A DNA stretch of 20,069 nt from Trichomonas tenax (GCA_023091735.1 JALKBU010000945.1:1-20069); one strand, 5' to 3'; counted from the first letter of the stretch, positions 8,166 to 17,334 are shown. The notes: a model not told the origin generated them from the sequence alone. A program made the numbers and translations.

Positions 8166-8266
8166 TTAAATACTTACATATTTAGCATCCAAGGACGGAG
8201 TCCGGGGCGAAGCCATGATAAAATGCATATAACAACCGTTTTCATGAACTACAGCTTTAGTATGTG
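8166..8266 (-). other. Open remnant after the polymerase truncation, with hairpin
   Basis: After the polymerase frame stops at 8257, a different frame stays open to TAA at 8166-8168 and reads about 30 residues, including HENGCYMHF. This may be the leftover C-terminus of the polymerase after a deletion, or an unrelated scrap. A hairpin GGAC-GGA-GTCC lies at 8193-8203, with a weaker GGC-GAA-GCC just after it. Confidence 0.3.
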
Positions 8267-11191
8267 AACCCGTTAATGAAGTGGAATCTATTCACATCCA
8301 TGCATTTATACATAAAGTCATAAATGAAAACCAAATACCAATATTTGGCATTATCAAGAGTGAAGAATGCCTCTTGTAAACATGTATCACAACGATAAAA
8401 TCTATCCTTCATCATAACTTGATATGTATCTTCTCCTATTTCACGAATTTTTTTGAACTTATTTGACATGCATGCTACACGTGCTTTTTGTTCATTCATG
8501 ATTTTCGTTTTAGCATAATTTTGAGTGTTCATTGCATCATAACCATACGAACCATTCAATGAAATTTTGCAGAATAAACCTTTACCCTTATTACCTTCTA
8601 GCTCTGTTTTTTGTCTTTCATTCATGAATTCATTCGCAAATTGATTAAAGCATGTATTTTTCGTGAATGTCAAAATTGATTGAATATCATCAATGATAAA
8701 ATGAAATCTATCAATGAGATACCATAAATAATATGAAGAGAATGACATATATGTGTTGCGTGTTGATGCTAGTTGTGTTAATTTTCTCTGTTTTTGATCA
8801 ATGGGTAAATTATTTGTTTTCATGTAGTTATACATAAATGACCCAATTGTTTTTTCATCGGTTGTTATTTCAAGATTGCGGATGATGGGTAAAAAGTTAA
8901 TGTAATCATTAATATATTTTTCATCAATGTATCCTTTAACCTCTGCAACAAATAATGTATCTTTTCTTCTAATAATACCTAATGCTTTTGCTTTCTTTGT
9001 TGCTGTATCGCAAATTAAAACTTCATTTAAACATCCTGGCATGGACATTCTACCATTGGTGTATTTAATAAATTCATGCTTATTTGATGAAAATGATGAA
9101 GGATATAATGAATTAAAATCAACACCCACAAAGTGTGTCATGATGTTATCAGTATCTTTATTTGAAACTGTTTTAGTTGTGTGGTCATATGATAATTTAT
9201 TTATATGTGTGATTCCTTTAAGATTGACTCGATGTTGAACATTAGAGAGACCACCAGTGATTCCATTACGGAGTATATGATATGCTTCCACTGAATCTAA
9301 AGTCATGGGTAAATCATTTTTGAGTGCATAGTTTCTCAAATTAATTCTTAACCTTTGGATGTCTTCATCTTTATTTGATTTAACAACATTACAATAACAA
9401 CACATTAACTGACAATTTTCTTTTGTATGTGGTTTTTCATTATTTATTCTATCTAATGTTGGTTTATTATCATACGTGAACGCTTTACTACACATTTTGC
9501 ACTTAGATGATAAAATTAAATCGTGGTAATATTGGTAATCATCCATTGAAACATTATTTTTAGTATCTCTTTTAGCCTTTTCATCTTGTTTCTTGTATGA
9601 ATCAATTTTATATTTCCAATATTTCTTTGTTAATTCAAAATTAGATTCCATATCTTCCTCGGGGTATTTTGAATTAGGGTCAAAGTTTTTATATGCTAAA
9701 GCATAACGAATCATTGATGCATTAGATGAAAGACTTAAATTATGGAGCATGTCGATTTTATAAACAAATGTCTCATCAATGATTTTATCAATTGGATCAA
9801 TCATGATTTCAACTTCTTTATTGCAGTAATGAATAAAGTACTCAAGTCTGTTTTTGAAGTTTGCATAATCGGAAAGATATATTTGATAATCAGAATCTGA
9901 GATAGTTTCTTTTGTTAATGTTGAATAAAATGACTCTTGAGTAAATGGTTCAGTTTTGTATAATTCAGTTTCCCAATTCTCCCATGTGATGAAATGATAA
10001 GGGAAGAACGTTTTAACTCTTGAATTATTGTTTCCAAAATCTTGAGTAAATTGGTCTAATGTTCCACCTGCAATATAATTTCTGATATTAATAAATCTTA
10101 AACTATAAGGATAATCATTCTTTTTAGCTGTCACTTGTTTAAATTGAGATGATGAACCAAGAATGGATTGTATTTTCCATTTAGCGGTATTTAAGTCGCG
10201 AAGAATAAGGTTTATATCAAATTTACCAGAATTGAAACCTATAACATTGACAGTGCTAAATTCTTCATTTAATAATTCCTCGAATTGCTCGTTCTGTATA
10301 TCATACGGCTCCTTGAGCCTCAGCCCCAATGGGGCGTATTGCTTTTTTATTTGCTTCTGAAACTTCAGCAGCAACTTCAAATAACCATTCAATCCAATCA
10401 GCAATGAATGTATCAGATGAAACCAAACAAAAGTTTTTAGTGAATGTTTTAGAATCGGTTTTAACTGTTGATGATACCATAAATGGCTTTAAGTATGCAT
10501 TCAATGTTGCGCATTCGGATAATTGTAATTCTTGATTTGTTTCTAATGTTTCAAAATCAAAAGTAATATAATATCTCGTTGGTTTAAAATGTTCTTGTAA
10601 ATTGTGAGCTAATAACCATCGATGTATTTTTTGTTTTGTAATATGTGGTGCATATAGCTGTTGAGTTTTGTTCAATTGAACGTCTTGAATTAATCTACCA
10701 TTGTTTTCTTTACATTTTTCACAATGTTTATGAAATCGTGACTGATGTTTTCTTTCTGGATCATCACGAATTGAATAAACTTCTTCCTTGCAATATGGAC
10801 AAACTCTGTAGCCAGTTAATGTTTCAACATCAGTGATCCTATCAGCGTGAAGCTTACCGCTTGGAGATTGAGTTAAAAGAATATTTACAGTCGGAAATTC
10901 TGGATCCTCAACAATAGAATCAACCAAATTAAATTGAACTTTATTTATATCAACTTCATCAGGTTGTGGTTCTACGAAGTAATAATCAATATTAATGTTA
11001 AACTTCCTACATAAATCCTCACTTTCTGATGGAACATCGAATCCTTCATATGCATTAATGGCTTCATTTAAATAACTTCTACGAGTTTTAGGATTAACTC
11101 CATCAGGTATGTTATAGAATTGTTTGAACTTCCTTTTTCCTTCAGCTCTAATACTATTATCGTTTAATCTTGTTGTTACTTTCTGACTCAT
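8257..11191 (-). pseudogene. Protein-primed family B DNA polymerase (Maverick type), frameshifted and truncated
   Basis: The first frame (11191-10301) has a Cys/His zinc cluster (CPYC and HKHCEKC, residues 131-160) and Exo I FDFET (211-215). The second frame (readable from 10404 to 8257) has Exo II FNSGKFD, an Exo III-like YCNKEVEI with Glu where Asp is usual, an HNH-like zinc block (CKMC, LDRIN, CCYCN), motif A DFNSLYPS and motif B KISLNGSYG. The frames join at the A6 run 10343-10348 (T6 on plus); one A too many explains the shift. The protein stops right after FHFING, where motif C (DTDS) should follow, so the catalytic Asp residues and thumb are missing. This copy should not polymerise DNA. 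The start ATG follows ATTATTTTTATTCTTGCAAAA. Confidence 0.88.
10303..10339. repeat. In-frame double hairpin with outer stem in the polymerase gene
   Basis: GGCTC-CTT-GAGCC (10307-10319) and GCCCC-AAT-GGGGC (10323-10335) are enclosed by ATAC (10303-10306) and GTAT (10336-10339), giving a cloverleaf-like fold. It lies between Exo I and Exo II, four bases from the A-run frameshift. Confidence 0.65.
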
Positions 11192-11212
11192 TTTTGCAAG
11201 AATAAAAATAAT

Positions 11213-12322
11213 TTAAATTCCAAATAATGCATTAAAATAACATAAGTTTTTATCATCCTGAATATGTCGAACACATCTTAATTTACTCAGAAATGCATAA
11301 CCAGAAACATTAAACTTAATACCAATCTTATTGAATTTGATTACTTTAAAAAGGAATGTATGAATTGCAATGAAACGATGTGATGATGATTTATGAGTTC
11401 CCTCCATCTTCTCAGAAATAAAAGAATAAATATAGCGCTTATATGTTTCCATATCTTTTGCATTCTTGATAACAAATGGAATAGATCTTTCAACCTCATC
11501 TTCTTTTGGTGCTGTTCTTTCATATGTAACATTATGTGAATCTTCAACAATGAAACCACAATCGCAAAGTATTTTATAAGGACCTATTGTTTCATTCGCG
11601 ATTTTGTCAAGTAGTTCAAAAACTTTATCAACATCTGTCACTTTATTTAAATAATAATTGATATATAATTCATGATCTTCTTTTTTGATTGTATTAGTTC
11701 CATATGATACATGTTTTAACGCTGTTTTAAATTTTTCTTCGTTAAGGGGTTGTGATAACAAAATGCAAGGATAAATGTCTTCAATGAACTGTAATTTATG
11801 TTTCTTAATAAATTTTGTACCTTCTTCCGATAACGTTTCATCGAAATCACCATCTAATAAATTTTGTGTTGATTCTTGAAAATAATTTTTATATCGTTCT
11901 TCATGCGATTTTTGAGTTTCTGATTCTGAGACTGGGATATTCATTAAATCCTCTATCTCATTTTCAGTATATTTTAACTCTTTAATTCTATTATCAATTT
12001 CATCTCTTAACTTTTCCAACTGTTCTATTTCAGTATTATAATATTCATCTTCATGCCGACGTTCTTCATAAAATTCTTCGGTGCTTTGCACTTCAGAGGG
12101 TGACTCGTTTATTTTAGGGGGAATAGGTTTTGGATATAAAAACTTCATTATTGACTTTTTATTTAATGACACACTATATTTGAAATCATTTAGTAATTCA
12201 GCTAGGGCTTTTATGTTTTGTAAATATGTTGGATATTCACCATCGTCGAAATCATTCATTATTTTAGATAATTCTTCTCCTGTGAAGCCTAAAAAACGTA
12301 AATCAAAAGTTTTTATACTCAT
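11213..12322 (-). CDS. Unknown 369-aa protein directly upstream of the polymerase
   Basis: The protein has a helical N-terminus, a strong coiled coil (residues about 85-130, repeated ELEKLRDEI-type heptads), an acidic middle and a C-terminal part ending VSGYAFLSKLRCVRHIQDDKNLCYFNALFGI (split here for length: the last 11 residues are NLCYFNALFGI). The ending resembles the Cys-containing block that, in my memory of Maverick polymerases, opens the region before FNINI and HADRI, which here lie in the next gene. The two genes share one frame and are separated by TAA plus six codons. A promoter-like TTTTTATT tract in that gap argues for two genes. The start follows TTTAATTTTATTCCTCTATAA. It is divergent from 12372. 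Confidence 0.6.
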   Translation of the reverse strand: MSIKTFDLRFLGFTGEELSKIMNDFDDGEYPTYLQNIKALAELLNDFKYSVSLNKKSIMKFLYPKPIPPKINESPSEVQSTEEFYEERRHEDEYYNTEIEQLEKLRDEIDNRIKELKYTENEIEDLMNIPVSESETQKSHEERYKNYFQESTQNLLDGDFDETLSEEGTKFIKKHKLQFIEDIYPCILLSQPLNEEKFKTALKHVSYGTNTIKKEDHELYINYYLNKVTDVDKVFELLDKIANETIGPYKILCDCGFIVEDSHNVTYERTAPKEDEVERSIPFVIKNAKDMETYKRYIYSFISEKMEGTHKSSSHRFIAIHTFLFKVIKFNKIGIKFNVSGYAFLSKLRCVRHIQDDKNLCYFNALFGI

Positions 12323-12371
12323 TTATAGAGGAATAAAATTAAACAAAAAAGTTTTTTTTAATTCGTAAGAA
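12323..12371. promoter_or_regulatory. Divergent promoter region, 49 bp
   Basis: Both neighbours start within 49 bp. The minus gene has TTTTATTCCTCTATAA before its ATG. The plus gene has GTTTTTTTTAATTCGTAAGAA, close to the 3512 start (TTTTTTAATTTGTTAGAA). Confidence 0.5.
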
Positions 12372-12803
12372 ATGAGTCCAGACCTTAAGTATGTCACAGT
12401 CAATAAATTAATCGAAACCCTCAATCCAATTTTGGATGGCGTCAAACAAGTTGATGTTTACTTTTGTGATTATGTTGAAAGTTCGTATTATAAAGGAAAA
12501 TATAATATTAAACCAATTGCTTTTGCATTTGACGGTCAATTAGTAGATAATAAAAAAATACGGAACCTCTTACCTGATATATTTTATTTAACAAACTTAA
12601 AAGATAAATGGTTTGAGAGACATCCAATAAAAATATTTTCTTGTGTTATGATTAAAACGGAAACAAAAGAATATAAGGGATTTTCTTCATCATGTTTGAT
12701 TATTTTAAAAATTGGTTTCATTTTCATATCAATAAAAATATTAAAATATCAATACATTTTAGTTTTTTATTCATTAATAAAACATGGCTGCCGGATTTTT
12801 TAA
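12372..12803 (+). CDS. Unknown 143-aa protein, C-terminus doubtful
   Basis: I do not recognise the family. Residues 1-100 look like a compact alpha/beta domain (MSPDLKYVTVNKLIETLNPI at the start, then VDVYFCDYVESSYY). The last 35 residues are hydrophobic and AT-driven, run through the T-rich upstream region of the next gene and overlap its start by 20 bp, which no other gene here does. A stop at 12697-12699 lies in the next frame, so a small indel before it may have removed the real end; a true C-terminal membrane segment is the alternative. The upstream GTTTTTTTTAATTCG tract supports the ATG. Confidence 0.5.
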   Translation: MSPDLKYVTVNKLIETLNPILDGVKQVDVYFCDYVESSYYKGKYNIKPIAFAFDGQLVDNKKIRNLLPDIFYLTNLKDKWFERHPIKIFSCVMIKTETKEYKGFSSSCLIILKIGFIFISIKILKYQYILVFYSLIKHGCRIF

Positions 12804-13005
12804 GAAAATATGGAATGGTATCAAAAATGCTGCAAAATGGGTTCATAATAAAGTAATAAAGCCTGTTGCTAAAGTAGTTGCACCATTAGCGAAAACAGTT
12901 GGTACAACAATCGGTGGAATATTTGGAGCAAAAGCAGGGAACCCAATGATGGGGGCACAGGTTGGAAACGCAATAGGTAGAGTAGTTGAAGGATTAGCGA
13001 AGTGA
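12784..13005 (+). CDS. Small amphipathic, putative membrane-active virion protein (73 aa)
   Basis: Residues 1-30 form a Lys/Trp-rich amphipathic helix beginning MAAGFFKKIWNGIKNAAKW; residues 35-72 are Gly/Ala-rich and hydrophobic. It resembles the 76-aa protein at 15379-15609 at the N-terminus (M-x-AG-x-FKK-x-W). Small cationic proteins of this kind occur as minor or lytic virion proteins (adenovirus pVI and pX are functional analogues, not claimed homologues). AGTTTTTTATTCATTAATAAAAC directly precedes the ATG. It ends with two nearby TGA codons. Confidence 0.65.
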   Translation: MAAGFFKKIWNGIKNAAKWVHNKVIKPVAKVVAPLAKTVGTTIGGIFGAKAGNPMMGAQVGNAIGRVVEGLAK

Positions 13006-13050
13006 TACTGATTTTATTTTTCGAAAATAATTTTTTTATTAAATATAAAA

Positions 13051-13444
13051 ATGGAGGTGAAATGGATCTATATGTTACTGTGTAATATTAACGAAGTTGA
13101 CAATGCAGTCGTGAAAATTGGAAGAACTAATGACTTTGACAAAAAAAAGAAAAGAGTACAGTGAACATTTTCAAACTATCCAAGTAATTCCTGTCATTGA
13201 TGATAAATATGTTGAAAAAATATTATTGCATGAATTTAGGCATCAATTTTTATCACGAAAGATCTACGGTCCTGGGCACAGAGTGCCTATGAATATAGGT
13301 TATGAATACTTTGAGGGCAATTATAATGATATGCTTTTATGTTTCAATAATGTTATACTTGAATTATCAAATGATAATAAAAAATGCTGTAGCAATGTGG
13401 GCATCTCCGAGATAATCTGTTTATATCATGAAGCTTTTAGATGA
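13051..13444 (+). pseudogene. GIY-YIG/T5orf172-like protein, frameshifted
   Basis: The ATG at 13051 follows ATTTTTTTATTAAATATAAAA, as in other element genes. The first frame reads WIYMLLCNI and VKIGRTNDFDKK and then stops at 13162-13164. The next frame continues from the A8 run at 13141-13148 through KEYSEHF, VIPVIDDKYVEKILLHEFR and GYEYFEGNY to TGA at 13442-13444. One A too many explains the shift. The pattern (Y-x-L ... KIGRT ... KR ... EK-x-LH-x-F ... EYF) fits the T5orf172/Meiosis-113 branch of GIY-YIG-like domains found in viruses and mobile elements. Length joined would be about 130 aa. Nuclease activity is not assured. A hairpin lies at 13275-13287. Confidence 0.65.
13275..13287. repeat. 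In-frame hairpin GGCAC-AGA-GTGCC
   Basis: A perfect 5-bp stem lies in the GIY-YIG-like gene, followed at once by CCTAT-GAAT-ATAGG (13286-13299), so two small hairpins overlap. Confidence 0.6.
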
Positions 13445-13484
13445 CATTTTCACCAAAGAGAGGGAAAGATAAATAAATTATATA

Positions 13485-13509
13485 TTTTTACAGGAATTCC
13501 ATATTTCGG
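13485..13509 (+). repeat. 25-bp block shared with 6424-6448
   Basis: The block is the 3' end of the small minus-strand gene plus its TTTTTA tail. It is 24 of 25 identical to 6424-6448. Confidence 0.8.
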
Positions 13510-13745
13510 AAATAATATACTCTGTAAACATGATCAGCAGAACCTTCAATATGGTAGCTATAATTATCTCTGTCATAATCTCTTTCATCAATATATAAAT
13601 TTACAGATCGGATCAAATAACCTTCATTTTTGACTTCAATATTTCATATTGGAAATCCTTTATCACTGAACAAAGTATATTTTCCATTTATGCAAAAGTA
13701 ATTAATATTCTCTTCTTTCATCATTTGTTCCAGTTCTTCCGACAT
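13488..13745 (-). pseudogene. Unknown 85-codon element gene with in-frame TGA
   Basis: The ATG at 13745-13743 follows TATTTTTATTTAATATAA, the element's upstream pattern. The frame reads 33 codons (MSEELEQMMKEENINYFCI at the start), meets TGA at 13644-13646, and continues open for 51 codons to TAA at 13488-13490, ending YYFRNMEFL. The clean frame on both sides of the TGA supports one gene with one nonsense change. The family is unknown; the second part is rich in Tyr, Asp and Arg. A remnant of the same 3' end sits at 6424-6448, so the gene or its module was present twice in this element or its ancestors. Confidence 0.6.
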
Positions 13746-13775
13746 TTATATTAAATAAAAATATAATGTATTTTT

Positions 13776-13818
13776 GTTGTTGTTGTTGTCATAAAATATT
13801 TTCGGGAAAGAGGTCAAA
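13776..13818 (+). repeat. 43-bp inverted repeat, left copy
   Basis: Bases 13776-13818 are a perfect inverted match of 15318-15360. The copy starts with a (GTT)n tract and holds ATTTTCGGGAAAGAGGTC. A third, direct copy of the core lies at 6468-6484. Confidence 0.9.
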
Positions 13819-13848
13819 AAGTGAATTCCAAAAATATAAGGATTTCAG

Positions 13849-15192
13849 TTAATTTTTACGGTAAAATGTAACGAATTCACCTTTAACTCTTTGCTGTCTC
13901 TTCGTAAAATTGTCTTTGATTCCTTTAATTCTTGAAAATCCAATACTGCTATAACTAGTTCCGAAATAGTTATTATACATTTCAGTAATAACTTTAACGT
14001 CCATTTCTTCGTCAGGAAGTGTTTGAATGAAAGACTCTAATGTCATTTCAATACTTTTGACATTTTCACTTTTATTTTCATTAACGATTAAAGTTTCACT
14101 CACACCTAATTTTTCCATTAATGTTTCGATGTAGAGATTAAAGTTTTGATTCAGGAATGAATTTAAATTATTAATTAAGAACTGATTAATTTCTTTTATC
14201 ACTGATTGAGCAAATAACTTTGTCGCTGTTGAGTTTGTGAATTCTGACGTTGATGTTGCAAGGTTATTTATACTCTTCCTTAAAAACTCATAAATCAAAT
14301 AATAATGATCAGAGATGAACTTGTCGAATGATGTTTTGAGTTTGTCTTCAATGAATTTATAACCGTCAGCGTAGCTGCTGAGGTTCCAAAGGAACCGATC
14401 GGAATTATTGAATTGAACTCTCTGGATAATGAAATTTAATTTATTTTTGAGTAATTGATTGTGATTACTGAATACATCCATAACTTTTGAAGATGATTTT
14501 TCATTAAAGACGGATTTTATAGTCTTTTGATACTTATTTCGACACATTTCATTAAATTTACATTCATACATCTCATAATATTCATCGATAAGTGCTGTGA
14601 ATTCTTCGTTAATCTTTGAATTCACGAATTCCTGTAAATGTCAGATAACATCATCGTTATTATGTGGAATTTGTAAATATTTGATCATTAATTCCTTCTC
14701 TTCTTCTTTCACCTTTTCTAAACAGTACTCTTTCCATTCGATGAGGTCATTATTGCAAATGTCGACGTTTCTTTTGAGTTCTTCGATTTCTTTTTCGATT
14801 AAATCCTTCATTTCTGCACAAACATTATTTAATTTATAATATTCACGTTCAAGTTTTGCAGTTACTGCTTCCACGAGAGAATTTAATATTTCTTCTCTTT
14901 CATTATCGGAAATATCTTCATCATTCAATATTCTCATTTCTGATTTTTCGTATTCATCATTAAATTTAGAATTAACATATATCTTGACGTCATCAATTAT
15001 TTTTAATTTATTCTTTAATCTTTCAATGAAATTTTTGTAATCCTCGATGTTTGTGATAATTGATTTAAAATAATTACTCTGAGGTTTAAATACTTCAATC
15101 GGGTAATTGTTAATCGTAGAGTCTTGTAATGATGTATCATAAGGGTAAATGATCATGTTTTCGCTGACTTTGACGATTTGGTTTTCACTCAT
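13849..15192 (-). pseudogene. Coiled-coil protein with winged-helix-like C-terminus, in-frame TGA
   Basis: One frame runs from the ATG at 15192 to TAA at 13849-13851, broken only by TGA at 14641-14643 after about 183 codons. No ATG restarts the second part nearby (the frame reads GTG at 14625), so it is one 447-codon gene. Residues 55-180 are highly charged helices with coiled-coil periodicity, the middle is helical and Asn/Ser-rich, and the last 45 residues (MYNNYFGTSYSS ... RIKGIKDNF ... VKGEFVTFYRKN) resemble the winged helix that ends D5-type replication proteins. DNA binding is inferred. The start follows TTATTTTTTATTAACTATAAAA. The whole gene is enclosed by the 43-bp inverted repeats. 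Confidence 0.65.
14367..14396. repeat. In-frame double hairpin in the coiled-coil gene
   Basis: CAGC-GTA-GCTG (14367-14377) is followed after four bases by GGTTCC-AAA-GGAACC (14382-14396), then CCGATCGG. Confidence 0.6.
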
Positions 15193-15317
15193 TTTTATAG
15201 TTAATAAAAAATAAATTTTTAAAAATTAACTTTATTTTTTAGGATTTTCAAATGTGTCAAAAATCGTGATTTTCATGTCTTTATATCAGGAAATTATCAT
15301 AAATTTAAAGATTGTCA

Positions 15318-15360
15318 TTTGACCTCTTTCCCGAAAATATTTTATGACAACAACAACAAC
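15318..15360 (-). repeat. 43-bp inverted repeat, right copy
   Basis: Perfect inverted match of 13776-13818. It lies in the gap between the start of the coiled-coil gene and the 3' end of the 76-aa gene. I see nothing else in 15193-15378 beyond the upstream T-tract of the coiled-coil gene. Confidence 0.9.
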
Positions 15361-15378
15361 GATAAATTATAAATTACG

Positions 15379-15609
15379 TCACTTCAATATCGGAGTTAAT
15401 CGATTAATGACTTTCCCACTTTTATCTAATATATTTTTAACCTTTTGACCATGTTGTGGTGATATTGAAATTGCCACATCACTGATTGCTTCAGTATGAG
15501 GAAGTATTTTATCCTTAACAAAATTAACAGCTTTCTTCCCAGTTTCCCATATGCTTTTAACGCCTCTTTTGACTTTATCCCATAGTTTCTTAAACACGCC
15601 TGCCCCCAT
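15379..15609 (-). CDS. Small amphipathic, putative membrane-active virion protein (76 aa)
   Basis: Residues 1-38 form a long cationic amphipathic helix, beginning MGAGVFKKLWDKVKRGVKSI. Residues 40-76 are a second, less charged helical part. The N-terminal pattern M-x-AG-x-FKK-x-W is shared with the 73-aa protein at 12784-13005, suggesting a duplicated family. It is divergent from the capsid gene with only 65 bp between starts, which fits a virion or entry-related role. AATTTTTTTAATTCTTATAAAAATA precedes the ATG and the stop is TGA. No signal peptide is seen. Confidence 0.65.
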   Translation of the reverse strand: MGAGVFKKLWDKVKRGVKSIWETGKKAVNFVKDKILPHTEAISDVAISISPQHGQKVKNILDKSGKVINRLTPILK

Positions 15610-15674
15610 TATTTTTATAAGAATTAAAAAAATTGATTTTATAATTCAAATATTATTTTTTTATTTATACATAA
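15610..15674. promoter_or_regulatory. Divergent promoter region of the capsid and 76-aa genes
   Basis: The 65-bp gap has TTTTTTTAATTCTTATAAAA toward the minus gene and TTATTTTTTTATTTATACATAA toward the capsid gene. Confidence 0.5.
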
Positions 15675-17306
15675 ATGACGACAAACTATTTGAACCCAAA
15701 CACGAAACCAGTTAATGGAAACGTGTTTCAATTATTCGAAAAGATTAATGAGGTCTTCGCTAAAAACGATGGTAGGAGATATTATCGAGAACTTGAAAAC
15801 TCATGCTTCGATTCTGATGCTCCTTATGATTATACAAAACAAACACATTTAAGAATCACAAATAACGCTCATGATGTTAACCAGTTAGGAGAAACATATA
15901 TTAAACGTAGGGTAAGAGCCATTATTGAATCCGATAAATCCTTTACATGTGATGATGCTTTTAAATGTATGAAATTATTCATTGGTTATAAATCAAGTAA
16001 TCAAAACATGCGTCAATTAGAGGTTGAAACAGATAGAGGAGACGCTGGATATTTACAAATGGAAATGTCACGTGAATCATATACATACGCAACATATAAA
16101 CCAAAGTCTGAAAGAAATGTTAGAAAGTTCACACATTCATTATATAATAATGTTCAAAAATATGATAATTCGGTTGCTGGTAAATACATTGACCCATCAG
16201 AGACATTCAAAACATCTAATTCTTCTTCTGATATTGAATTTGATTTAATTATTCCAATTAATGATTTATTAGCATTTCAAGCATTCGATAATTACCCTAA
16301 AACATTTGGTGAAATTATTCTTAAATATTATATTGATAAAGACTCATTAGTTTTCTGCCAAGTTGATCCATTACGTGTTGCTGATTTACAAAATTATGTT
16401 TATGAAAAAATTACTGATGAAAATTATGCGAAAATTCCGGAAAAATCATTTAAATACGATAGGAACTTTACTCAAATTGGTATGTCAGCGAATTTAATCA
16501 CTAATATTGCAGCGGCGACAGCGAAACCGGTAATTTCGAAAGTTACATTACGATGCACGAATATGGTTGTTTTGGAAGATAAAGCAATTATTCCAGGTTA
16601 TGGATTGACTGAGGAATCAATTCGAGCAATACCTAAACTTTTCACACCCCAAGATCCATATTTCATACCAGCCCAGCAAGTAGATGTCAGGAGCTTAAAT
16701 AATGGATGTGTATCAGCTGATGGAATAAGTTCTGATTTCACTTATGCTCTTCATAATGTGACAGACATAGTTTTAGCATTTCCAAAATCTCCCCTTCAAA
16801 GAACAGTTTTAGAAAATCCAATGTTGTGTGGTGTTCAGGTCACAGTTGATGGCAGAAATTATCCAGAAAAGGATATGATGACAGTTGGTGATATATTCTT
16901 TACTCGAATGTTGCAAGCATCAGATTTAGATGGTATTCATGAATGCACTGAAGAATATGAGGATTCATTAACTAGACCATTAAATGCAGATGATGGTACA
17001 CCATTAGCAAGAACATGGAAAGATCAAATTTCTTTCTTATGCACAATTCCAACTCAGAGACATGGTGCAGGTATATTCTTTGATGGTATTGAAACCAGTA
17101 ATACGAGTGTAACAGTTGCTCTTAAAGCCTTCCCGATTTATCAAGGAGTTAATGATACATATTGCTCAAAGGTTACAACACCCCCACAATTCTGGTTCAC
17201 ACGTACAACATATTGGAGTTGGGACCCACAAAATGGTTTAAGGTATCATAAAACCAGATGCCCACCACAGTTTAAGAGTCAATACGATATAGATAATAAT
17301 TTATAA
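15675..17306 (+). CDS. Major capsid protein, probable double jelly-roll type
   Basis: This intact 543-aa protein is rich in beta-strand patterns spread over its whole length, the right size for a Maverick/virophage double jelly-roll capsid protein. Typical-looking blocks are DLIIPINDLLAFQAFDNYP near residues 188-206 (end of the first roll) and a C-terminal FLCTIPTQRHGAGIFFDGIE followed by SVTVALKAFPIYQG. It lies upstream of the packaging ATPase on the same strand, as expected for a morphogenesis block. There is no signal peptide or membrane segment. The call rests on size, strand pattern and neighbours rather than on a diagnostic motif; it is among the few larger genes here without any lesion and carries none of the short hairpins. 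Confidence 0.75.
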   Translation: MTTNYLNPNTKPVNGNVFQLFEKINEVFAKNDGRRYYRELENSCFDSDAPYDYTKQTHLRITNNAHDVNQLGETYIKRRVRAIIESDKSFTCDDAFKCMKLFIGYKSSNQNMRQLEVETDRGDAGYLQMEMSRESYTYATYKPKSERNVRKFTHSLYNNVQKYDNSVAGKYIDPSETFKTSNSSSDIEFDLIIPINDLLAFQAFDNYPKTFGEIILKYYIDKDSLVFCQVDPLRVADLQNYVYEKITDENYAKIPEKSFKYDRNFTQIGMSANLITNIAAATAKPVISKVTLRCTNMVVLEDKAIIPGYGLTEESIRAIPKLFTPQDPYFIPAQQVDVRSLNNGCVSADGISSDFTYALHNVTDIVLAFPKSPLQRTVLENPMLCGVQVTVDGRNYPEKDMMTVGDIFFTRMLQASDLDGIHECTEEYEDSLTRPLNADDGTPLARTWKDQISFLCTIPTQRHGAGIFFDGIETSNTSVTVALKAFPIYQGVNDTYCSKVTTPPQFWFTRTTYWSWDPQNGLRYHKTRCPPQFKSQYDIDNNL

Positions 17307-17334
17307 GGAAAAATATTATTTTTGTAAATATAAA

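Noticed and set aside
4908..13148. Programmed ribosomal frameshifting at the A runs.
   Set aside because: The shifts go in different directions (one missing base at 4908, one extra at 6213, 10343 and 13141), in unrelated genes and without a common slippery heptamer. Indel or sequencing error fits better.
13771..13790. (GTT)n tract as a microsatellite or retroelement tail.
   Set aside because: It is short, is part of the 43-bp inverted repeat at both places, and no reverse transcriptase is nearby.
14625..14640. TTTACAGGAATTC in the coiled-coil gene as a further copy of the 25-bp block.
   Set aside because: Only about 13 bases match, inside coding sequence, without the rest of the block.
7243..14643. 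Three in-frame TGA codons (7243, 13644, 14641) could mean TGA is read as Trp.
   Set aside because: TGA ends several other genes (3844, 4163, 13005, 15379), TGG is used for Trp throughout, and read-through at 13005 would fuse two genes across a promoter-like tract. Standard code with nonsense changes is simpler.
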